The notes beneath the pieces are model-generated. The model made no database searches, was not told the origin of the DNA, and was given only the letters and a program-made list of their open reading frames with translations. Below, piece after piece: positions 6,223-11,560 of a stretch of 11,560 bases of DNA; within the stretch, counting starts at the first letter, position 1, and each line of letters begins with the position of its first letter. Source of the DNA: an uncultured Treponema sp. (GTDB taxonomy: Bacteria > Spirochaetota > Spirochaetia > Treponematales > Treponemataceae); NCBI GenBank assembly GCA_905373565.1, contig CAJPTT010000034.1, positions 1 to 11,560 of the forward strand, given 5' to 3'. The position numbers and the translations under genes are program-made.

Positions 6223-6936
6223 ATGAATGACACTATTTTAGCAGATGAAGCCAAGGGCTTCATGAAGAAAAAGAATTTCTTGCCGGTTCTTTCCGGACTC
6301 TTTATCGGTGTGTTGGTACTGTCGAATATTCTGGCAGTAAAAATGGTGCAGATCGGCCCCTTCGTATTTGACGGGGGCACGCTGCTTTTTCCGTTTTCGT
6401 ATATCTTCGGCGATGTGTTAACTGAGGTGTACGGCTATCGGGATACGCGGAAAGTCATTTGGACAGGTTTTGTCGTCCTCATTTTTATGACGTTCAATGT
6501 CTGGCTGGTGAGTATTCTGCCGGCAGAGGGCAGCTGGAATCTGCAAAGCGATTTTAATAATATTTTGCTGCAAATGCCCCGCATCAGCGCAGGCAGTATC
6601 TGCGGTTACTTTATCGGTGAGTATAGCAATTCTACCGTTCTTTCTAAAATGAAGGTGCTTACGAGCGGTAAACACCTGTGGATGCGCACCATCGGTTCAA
6701 CCTTGGTCGGGGAGCTGCTGGACAGTATCATTTTTGTAGCGATTGCCTTTTCGGGATTGTACGCATCTTCCGTCTTAATTGTGATGGCTGTTTCCAATTA
6801 TCTTTTTAAGACGGCGATAGAAGTAATTTGCACTCCCTTTACCTATCTGGTTGTAAACTTCTTTAAAAAACACGAACAACTTGACACCTACGACTATGGT
6901 GAGCGGTACAATCCGCTGCCACAGTTTAGCAGGTGA
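6223..6936 (+). CDS. yhhQ: Queuosine-precursor transporter, YhhQ/VUT (DUF165) family
   Basis: An inner-membrane protein of the family that imports queuosine precursors such as preQ0 or preQ1 for tRNA wobble modification. The 237 residues have family-typical stretches: LSNILAVKMVQIGPFVFDGG (33-52), FPFSYIFGDVLTEVYGYRDT, PRISAGSICGYFIGEYSNS, and TIGSTLVGELLDS before the later helices. About six hydrophobic segments are visible. The first ATG (6223) has no ribosome site but sits six bases after a perfect extended -10, so leaderless initiation is favoured. The alternative is ATG 6262 (residue 14), with a weak AAGGG close upstream and just before the first helix. No queuosine synthesis genes or preQ1 riboswitch are nearby, so substrate is by family only. 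Confidence 0.9.
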   Translation: MNDTILADEAKGFMKKKNFLPVLSGLFIGVLVLSNILAVKMVQIGPFVFDGGTLLFPFSYIFGDVLTEVYGYRDTRKVIWTGFVVLIFMTFNVWLVSILPAEGSWNLQSDFNNILLQMPRISAGSICGYFIGEYSNSTVLSKMKVLTSGKHLWMRTIGSTLVGELLDSIIFVAIAFSGLYASSVLIVMAVSNYLFKTAIEVICTPFTYLVVNFFKKHEQLDTYDYGERYNPLPQFSR

Positions 6937-6962
6937 TCGCCATAGAGTATTTTAATACCGTC

Positions 6963-6980
6963 ATCGGTTTTCCGATTTTT
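6963..6980 (+). terminator. Short terminator after the transporter gene
   Basis: ATCGG-TTTT-CCGAT followed directly by a T run (6976-6980), 27 bases after the transporter stop. The five-base stem is short but the spacing and tail are right. Confidence 0.45.
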
Positions 6981-7105
6981 AGCGATTCCGATGCGGTAAC
7001 TCAACTTTCATAATATCCGTCTCCGGTAGTCCGCTACCCGCTTACAACTTCAAAGCCTACTTTTTTAAGTCTTTCGGTTAGCGCATCAACCCTGACAGCA
7101 GTACG
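6974..7105 (-). pseudogene. Remnant of a VOC/glyoxalase-fold protein, 3' end only
   Basis: On the minus strand one frame reads VRVDALTERLKKVGFEVVSG, a stop (7036-7034), then RTTGDGYYES, another stop (7003-7001), then VTASESLKI. Ignoring the stops this matches the end of vicinal-oxygen-chelate proteins, where I recall VDALTERLRADGFEVVSGPR, then TTGDGYYES and a tail like VxDPEGNxI. The proline codon after SG appears replaced by TAG, and the codon after ES by TGA. The 5' portion is absent, since the intact deacylase gene ends at 7113. The function of such proteins varies (lyases, dioxygenases, resistance proteins), so no activity is assigned. Confidence 0.7.
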
Positions 7106-7112
7106 CCGATGC

Positions 7113-7604
7113 TTATATATCGATGATAAAATACTCATGCTCGGTATTTTTGATAAATCGCTGCAGGTCGCCGGAATCGATAAAAACCGTTGCAGTATTT
7201 TCATTCGGATGGAAAGTTAAAATACGATATTCGTCGAGCATTGCTTTATCAAAGTATACGGTTACGTCATGTGAGGTATTGTTTAATAAACCGAACGGCG
7301 ACACCACTCCTGCTGCAAGACCGAGCTTTTCCGCCAATAATTCTGCAGAGCAAAACTTAAATTCTTTTTCTTCAAGTATTTCCGCACACTTTTTCATATC
7401 AAGCCGTTTTACATCATCCATAATGAGTAGAATGCATCGTTTTTTGTTCCTATTCCGTAAAAAGAGCGTTTTTGTCCGGCAGCCTTCTTTGCCTTCGATA
7501 TATTTGTCGGCTTCTTCTGTTGTTAAAGCCGGTGGGTGTTCAACTACTTCGTATTTGATGCCCATATCCTGTAATGCTTTGTAAACGTGTTCGGCAGGTG
7601 TCAT
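7113..7604 (-). CDS. prdX: Ala-tRNA(Pro) deacylase, ProX/PrdX (YbaK-like) family
   Basis: A free-standing editing enzyme that hydrolyses alanine mischarged on tRNA(Pro), keeping translation accurate. The 163 residues are a single YbaK/aminoacyl-tRNA-editing domain. Landmarks are EHPPALTTEEADKYI (22-36), CRTKTLFLRN (42-51) with the conserved lysine K45, DDVKRLDMKK (63-72), the substrate loop GVVSPFGLLNN (99-109) and FHPNENTATV (131-140). The LFLRNRNKK stretch points to the ProX branch rather than YbaK proper. ATG 7604 is chosen because AAGGAG lies eight bases upstream. An in-frame ATG six codons earlier (7622) lacks this. It is divergent from the exported-protein gene at 7849, and the VOC remnant follows it directly. 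Confidence 0.92.
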   Translation of the reverse strand: MTPAEHVYKALQDMGIKYEVVEHPPALTTEEADKYIEGKEGCRTKTLFLRNRNKKRCILLIMDDVKRLDMKKCAEILEEKEFKFCSAELLAEKLGLAAGVVSPFGLLNNTSHDVTVYFDKAMLDEYRILTFHPNENTATVFIDSGDLQRFIKNTEHEYFIIDI

Positions 7605-7632
7605 AAAAATCTCCTTATGCATGTTATATGGG

Positions 7633-7675
7633 AAACCTCTAAATTCGACCGAGTTTTTAGAGATTCTCTAGAGGT
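7633..7675 (-). promoter_or_regulatory. Leader RNA with alternative hairpins before the deacylase gene
   Basis: In the minus-strand leader, ACCTCTA can pair with a distant TAGAGGT to form a long hairpin. The same bases also contribute to a local TAGAGA-TCTCTA hairpin, so the two folds exclude each other. The ribosome site lies about 20 bases further on. No ligand-binding consensus is recognised. The string ATCTCTAAAAA also occurs near 3452. Confidence 0.35.
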
Positions 7676-7682
7676 CTTAAGC

Positions 7683-7710
7683 ATTATAACATAAAGAAAA
7701 TAAGATACAA
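7683..7710 (-). promoter_or_regulatory. Promoter of the Ala-tRNA(Pro) deacylase gene
   Basis: On the minus strand TTGTAT (7710-7705), a 16-base spacer and a perfect TATAAT (7688-7683). Transcription would start near 7676 and give a leader of about 70 bases. Confidence 0.6.
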
Positions 7711-7770
7711 CACATCGGATTTTCCGGAGCAGGACAGGACTTGCATAAAAAGTTCCATCAGTGTAGGCTT

Positions 7771-7776
7771 TATAAT
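7771..7776 (+). promoter_or_regulatory. -10 element for the exported-protein gene
   Basis: A perfect TATAAT, about 72 bases before the ATG at 7849. No good -35 is seen at normal spacing; TTGCAT at 7741 is 24 bases away. The promoter call therefore rests on the -10 alone. Confidence 0.4.
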
Positions 7777-7848
7777 ATGCCTGTTTTATGCAGCGCTATT
7801 TTTACGCTATGGTGTCTTGAAGAGAAACGAGCCGCCTAAGGAGTGTTT

Positions 7849-8823
7849 ATGAAGAAACCGATTGTGTCGGTGATGGTTGCTTTACTTTTTCTTAGTTCCC
7901 TTTTCGCAGAGGAAGGAGGGGAACATGTGGCAGAGGCAAAATCAAAAGTAAAATATTCAACAAATATCAATGTCGCTATCGCTTGGCCGTTAGAAGCCAA
8001 ACTGAGTGTGACGGAAACAATCAAAGTTCCATTCCTGAATTTTAATACTGCGTTTACGCGAGGGAATAATATTGCGTTTAAGCTGCGAGCAGAGCTTTCA
8101 CCTGTTACCCTTGAAGGGAAGTTTGATGTGGTGTGGACGCCGGTTGCCTTTTTAGAGCTGTACGGCGGCGCAAGTATCGGATCGGGATGGTCCATTATCA
8201 CTAAAAGTAAATTAGGGTCTGTTCACGGCCTTGCCTTTAATGCTGCAAATGCCGCCGGGAAAACAACATTTACCCCTATCAATTTTACACGTGCTTTTTA
8301 TTCCACAAACCTCGGCGGAGCCGTTCAGTTTGACTTGGGGGCAATTATTCCAGCCGATTGGACTCACATAATATTTAGAATGGATCAATACTTTTTATAT
8401 CGGGGTGTTACAGGCGCCGATTCGTTTACTTCATGGGTATTCCAGAATGATGGCGGAACAAATAGAAACGGATGGACTTATTTCGGCTCTTATGTGCTGG
8501 GATATCAAATGCCGCTGCCGTTACAACTTATTGCATTTCAGATAGAAACAAAAAAGACATTGTTTCGCGGTGTTCATGCCGGTCTTGACAAAAGCGCTTG
8601 GGGAGAAGACCTGTTCAGTGTAGTATTCGGCCCAATCTTGAATTTTAAGATAACCGATATTTTTACGATTACACTTATAGCGCAGTTGAAAACCGTTCAT
8701 ATGTATAATTCACCCGACGATACTCTATTTTATCAATATAGGACAATCGATAAGAGTATAGCGGATAAGGTTAAATTTAAGCGCGTTGCGGTTATTTTCG
8801 ACGTTACAATTCCGCATAACTAA
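7849..8823 (+). CDS. Exported protein, probable outer-membrane beta-barrel, function unknown
   Basis: I do not recognise a named family. The 324-residue product opens with a typical signal peptide, MKKPIVSVMVALLFLSSLFA (1-20), followed by EEGGE, and there is no lipobox cysteine. The rest lacks long hydrophobic helices. It is full of short alternating or aromatic stretches that suit beta-strands, for example AFKLRAELSPVTLEGKFDVV, IIFRMDQYFLYRG, YFGSYVLGYQMPLPLQLIAF and a last strand RVAVIFDVTIPHN. Many glycine-aromatic pairs are seen (GSGWS, LYGGA, RNGWTYFG). AAGGAG ends five bases before ATG 7849, which favours this start over GTG 7843. A clear terminator follows. Barrel topology and outer-membrane location are inference; a periplasmic beta-rich protein is the alternative. 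Confidence 0.75.
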   Translation: MKKPIVSVMVALLFLSSLFAEEGGEHVAEAKSKVKYSTNINVAIAWPLEAKLSVTETIKVPFLNFNTAFTRGNNIAFKLRAELSPVTLEGKFDVVWTPVAFLELYGGASIGSGWSIITKSKLGSVHGLAFNAANAAGKTTFTPINFTRAFYSTNLGGAVQFDLGAIIPADWTHIIFRMDQYFLYRGVTGADSFTSWVFQNDGGTNRNGWTYFGSYVLGYQMPLPLQLIAFQIETKKTLFRGVHAGLDKSAWGEDLFSVVFGPILNFKITDIFTITLIAQLKTVHMYNSPDDTLFYQYRTIDKSIADKVKFKRVAVIFDVTIPHN

Positions 8824-8840
8824 CAAATAGTCTTCCTTTT

Positions 8841-8880
8841 GTGCGAAATTTTGTTTAAAATTTCGCACGCTTTATTTATT
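8841..8880 (+). terminator. Strong terminator between convergent genes
   Basis: GTGCGAAATTTT (8841-8852) pairs perfectly with AAAATTTCGCAC (8857-8868), followed by GCTTTATTTATT. It ends the exported-protein gene. The minus-strand side lacks a T run, so stopping the adenylate cyclase transcript here is less likely. The sequence closely resembles the hairpin at 5856-5883. Confidence 0.85.
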
Positions 8881-8906
8881 CGTGCGGAGAATTTAATACC
8901 TATCGT

Positions 8907-11270
8907 TTATTTCACGTGCATAGTAAAAACACCCTTCCAATCGATCGGAGGCGGTGAACTTCGATAATGCGCTATTCGTTCCAAGAAAACTTTTGCCGGT
9001 TTATCGTTATATTTTTCCACGCATTCCAAAAAATATTTTTCGGCAGTCTTCCATTTCCGCTGACGATAATAGTCAAGTCCCGTTTCAAAAACCTTTTTTA
9101 AATCATAAACTTTGTCGTCGACATCTTTTTTGGCCTCTTGCAAAATTTCAAAAATACGCACGGCTTCAGTTTTCCCTTTTACCGTTATATAATCAAGCTC
9201 TCGGCAAATAAACGCATTATTGAGATTATTATAGACGGATTCTGAAATAATGGTCTTTGATCCGTACTGCTTGTTTGCGCCTTCCAGCCGTGCGGCCAAA
9301 TTAACTGTATCTCCGATGGAAGTAAAATCTTTTCTTGTTTTTGAACCGACAGGCCCGAACACGACATATCCTGTGTTTATACCGATGCCTATTGAAACCG
9401 GTTCTCTGCCTACTTTTGTATCAGCCAGCTGTTCATGGTAAATCGCTTCCCGTATTTCCATCGCAGCTTTGCAAGCGTTAATCTCTTTTTTAGGCCCTGC
9501 AAAAAAGGCCATCATTTCGTCTCCTACATACTTGTCGACATCACCGCCGTTATCAAAAATAATTTTAGTTTCGATATTAAGGTAGCGATTCAACATCAAG
9601 ATAACATCCCTAGCCGGTAATTTTTCGCAAAGTTTTGTAAAACCTCGAATATCGGTAAAAAGGAAACAGAGATTTCGTGAAATGCTCCTAGAGCCGGCAT
9701 CTTTTTCCGCATTCCTAAGGGTATGAAAAGAAATATACGGAAGCATACCGCGTACAAGCGTAATAATGTTTTTTATTTCTTTTGAAAGTGTCTTTATTTC
9801 GTCGTGTGTCTTTAGATTATCTTCAAAGACCAGTTTATTTGCTTCAACTTTTGCATTACCTGAAAATAGTTCGCTCAAGATATTGGTTGTTTTTCTAGTA
9901 TTTACGCAGAGCTGAATAATAGGAGCTGCAATAAAATCGGCCAGGAAGAGTGTAAGAATTATCGTCGCATACAAGAAAATTGCTCCAAGAGCAAAGATAA
10001 ATACTTTTGCTTGAAAGTACGGTCGATCAAGTATCTCTTTCATATATGTTACAACGGCAAACCCGACAAGTTTTTGTCCGTCTTTTCGTGAAAAAATTAT
10101 GGGATATATATAAATGCAGGTACCCTTTTCCGGTTTATAAATAGGCTGGTTCCGGGTACTTGTGTTTTGAAAATGCCGGATATAAAGGGCTGCCTCTTCT
10201 GCAGTAATACGTTTTTCTTCTGCCGGTATATTGCGCACTGCTCCCGATTCTGTCGTATACGAGAATACGTTGAAGTCCGGAAGCTCCGTCGTATCATCGA
10301 TTTTGTCAAGAAAAATAGAAGCGCTACTGTCGGTCGTAATAATGTCTACACGACGATGCGGAAACGGCGAAGATGCATTGGTCTTTTTTATGCCTTCGAG
10401 AAAGGCGCTTATTTTTGCATGAAGTCCGTCGGAAAAATCATAAATTGCTGCAACTTGTTCGGCTTGGTTCTTACCGGTTGTATTGACAGTTTGAGTTAAA
10501 AGCAATTTGTAGTTTTTTAAATCCGTATAAATAAAGGCGGAAATAATAACAATAATTGTTATAAGAAGCACGCCTGCTATTTTATTTTTTAGATGCGTTT
10601 TCTTTTCGGTATTTTTTACTTTAGCGACTACCCCTTGAGCTTTTATACTAAAAATCTTTTTATCTTCCGGTTGTGCAGTTGCCGTTATTTTTCTGCTGTC
10701 CCGTTGTTTATTCGATTTCTCCGCTTTTTCATTTTCCAGAAGCAGTTCCTTGTATTCCGAAAACGCTTCATTCTTTGTTTTTATTAAAGTAATACCGTAG
10801 CTGATTAAAAAGATATGAAAAATAAGTGCGATAAAAAAAGCAACGTATACTAAAATGCTTAACGATTGGAACCAGCGTATGGTGTTGGCAAATGTCGTCA
10901 TTCCCGAAAGGGCAGATGCAATATATAATGTTACCGCAACAAAGACGGAGATAATAACGGTATTTTGTGTTATTTTTTTGTAGAAAATCGAAGTTAAAAT
11001 GATGAGAAATACTACGGGCAGTAAAAAGAAAGAGAAGCAACTTATATAAAAAAAATGGAAATCTTTTTGTACCAAACCGGAGGATAGAGCCGTAAACGGG
11101 TATAAAAGCTGCGGTGTTTGCTCGTAATTGAGCAGGTTCATTTTATCCATACCGAAGGGCAAGCACATTAACACAGCTAAAATAACAAGGGAAATAATTT
11201 GCAGTTTGTGGGGATACTTTGATATCCGTTCATGTACTGTTTTTAACTTTTCTGTTTCGATCTTACGCAT
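8907..11270 (-). CDS. Membrane-bound class III adenylate cyclase with sensor and HAMP-like linker
   Basis: Makes cAMP from ATP at the cytoplasmic face. The 787 residues begin with four membrane helices (about 24-40, 74-97, 105-124, 137-162) and a charged linker (165-228). TM5 (231-248) and TM6 (423-448) bracket an extracytoplasmic sensor-like region (249-420). A HAMP-like stretch (449-505) leads to the cyclase domain (about 533-710). All class III residues are present: metal aspartates D540 (LFTDIRGFT) and D584 (DKYVGDEMM), adenine-selecting K580 and D648 (RKDFT), and transition-state N657 and R661 (VNLAARLE). Lysine plus aspartate indicates ATP rather than GTP. The tail (715-765) is helical and TPR-like and ends in PPPIDWKGVFTM. 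ATG 11270 has a modest AGGA about nine bases upstream. The signal sensed is unknown. Confidence 0.92.
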   Translation of the reverse strand: MRKIETEKLKTVHERISKYPHKLQIISLVILAVLMCLPFGMDKMNLLNYEQTPQLLYPFTALSSGLVQKDFHFFYISCFSFFLLPVVFLIILTSIFYKKITQNTVIISVFVAVTLYIASALSGMTTFANTIRWFQSLSILVYVAFFIALIFHIFLISYGITLIKTKNEAFSEYKELLLENEKAEKSNKQRDSRKITATAQPEDKKIFSIKAQGVVAKVKNTEKKTHLKNKIAGVLLITIIVIISAFIYTDLKNYKLLLTQTVNTTGKNQAEQVAAIYDFSDGLHAKISAFLEGIKKTNASSPFPHRRVDIITTDSSASIFLDKIDDTTELPDFNVFSYTTESGAVRNIPAEEKRITAEEAALYIRHFQNTSTRNQPIYKPEKGTCIYIYPIIFSRKDGQKLVGFAVVTYMKEILDRPYFQAKVFIFALGAIFLYATIILTLFLADFIAAPIIQLCVNTRKTTNILSELFSGNAKVEANKLVFEDNLKTHDEIKTLSKEIKNIITLVRGMLPYISFHTLRNAEKDAGSRSISRNLCFLFTDIRGFTKLCEKLPARDVILMLNRYLNIETKIIFDNGGDVDKYVGDEMMAFFAGPKKEINACKAAMEIREAIYHEQLADTKVGREPVSIGIGINTGYVVFGPVGSKTRKDFTSIGDTVNLAARLEGANKQYGSKTIISESVYNNLNNAFICRELDYITVKGKTEAVRIFEILQEAKKDVDDKVYDLKKVFETGLDYYRQRKWKTAEKYFLECVEKYNDKPAKVFLERIAHYRSSPPPIDWKGVFTMHVK

Positions 11271-11296
11271 CTCAGTGTCCTATATTTTTAGAATAA

Positions 11297-11326
11297 CTTA
11301 TAACCGGGGAGATCGTCTTTCAACAA
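11297..11326 (-). promoter_or_regulatory. Candidate promoter of the adenylate cyclase gene
   Basis: Minus-strand TATAAG (11302-11297) with TTGTTG (11326-11321) at an 18-base spacer, or TTGAAA (11323-11318) at 15. Transcription would start about 20 bases before the ATG. Confidence 0.4.
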
Positions 11327-11337
11327 TCTTTCGATAT

Positions 11338-11350
11338 GTTAATAATTAAC
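11338..11350. promoter_or_regulatory. Perfect palindrome in the divergent intergenic region
   Basis: GTTAATAATTAAC is a perfect 13-base palindrome around a central A. It lies just upstream of the cyclase promoter and between the two divergent genes, where an operator would sit. No regulator gene is adjacent, and AT-rich palindromes can occur by chance. Confidence 0.3.
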
Positions 11351-11427
11351 CTATAGTTTATATGCTTGGTATATTTTGTCAAGGCAAAGCGTTCATCGGT
11401 TATTGTAACACAGGAGGCAACTTCCAA

Positions 11428-11457
11428 GTGTCTTTTTTCTTTTACACAATCCTTTAG
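11428..11457 (+). CDS. Possible leader peptide, nine residues, aromatic-rich
   Basis: AGGAGG (11412-11417) is followed after ten bases by GTG and the short frame MSFFFYTIL, ending in TAG. Four successive aromatic codons in a tiny frame upstream of a gene recall attenuation leaders. A weak plus-strand promoter (TTGTCA 11376, TATTGT 11401) is possible. No terminator follows it. CTCC near 11493 could pair with the GGAG of the next ribosome site. It may well be a chance frame. Confidence 0.25.
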   Translation: MSFFFYTIL

Positions 11458-11529
11458 ATACAAATTATCCATTATTTTCCCTGCCATTTTGCTCCGAAAG
11501 TCGCATAAGAACTCTAGGAGGTGTGAAAA

Positions 11530-11560
11530 ATGCAACAATTACCTAACAGTCCTTTGCGGT
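11530..11560 (+). CDS. Start of an unidentified gene, cut by the window end
   Basis: GGAGG (11517-11521) lies eight bases upstream of ATG 11530, which opens MQQLPNSPLR and runs off the end. The strong ribosome site makes a real start likely. Ten residues are too few to name a family. It is divergent from the adenylate cyclase gene, with about 260 bases between the two starts. Confidence 0.6.
   Translation, partial: MQQLPNSPLR

Noticed and set aside
7123..7584. A 153-codon plus-strand open frame
   Set aside because: Antisense to the deacylase, serine-rich as expected of a shadow frame, and no initiation signal.
11320..11538. A 72-codon minus-strand frame, with a stretch (HLEVASCVTITDE) faintly like the start of a Nudix protein
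   Set aside because: No Nudix box, no ribosome site, and it overlaps the start region of the right-hand gene and the cyclase promoter. The likeness is too short to support.

Overview
The window looks like a chromosomal segment of a host-associated spirochaete, most likely an oral-type Treponema. This is an inference from the gene set: a paired short-chain threonine dehydrogenase and glycine C-acetyltransferase, a multi-membrane class III adenylate cyclase with a C-terminal helical tail, and a signal-peptide-bearing barrel-like protein. Moderate GC fits as well. No rRNA, tRNA, CRISPR array or intact transposase gene was seen.

Layout, left to right. (1) 1-876 (-): 5' part of an RlmD/TrmA-type RNA uracil-5-methyltransferase, cut by the window edge. 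(2) 1004-3370 (-): a three-gene operon, transcribed as a 4-TM membrane protein (intact), an SPFH/band-7 gene (most of the SPFH domain deleted) and an SPFH-associated NAD-kinase-like gene (single-base frameshift). Two of its three genes are broken. (3) 3572-5817 (-): tdh-kbl, the two-step route from threonine to glycine and acetyl-CoA, with a long-stem hairpin after kbl. (4) 5818-6222: a 405-bp gap holding an orphan hairpin terminator and a 276-bp MITE-like element with perfect 20-bp terminal inverted repeats and nested internal palindromes. (5) 6223-6936 (+): a YhhQ/VUT-family queuosine-precursor transporter, apparently on a leaderless mRNA. (6) 6974-7105 (-): the decayed 3' end of a VOC/glyoxalase-fold gene. 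(7) 7113-7604 (-): a ProX/PrdX Ala-tRNA(Pro) deacylase, divergent from (8) 7849-8823 (+): an exported, probably outer-membrane protein. (9) 8907-11270 (-): a 787-aa adenylate cyclase with all six class III active-site residues. (10) 11530 to the end (+): the start of an unidentified gene, with a possible aromatic-rich leader peptide upstream.

Most intact genes are ordinary metabolism, RNA modification and signalling. The most informative features are signs of genome decay: the doubly broken SPFH/NAD-kinase operon and the VOC remnant. The MITE-like element, and two genes with promoters placed so that transcription should start at the ATG, also stand out. I found no convincing new multi-gene defence or biosynthetic system.
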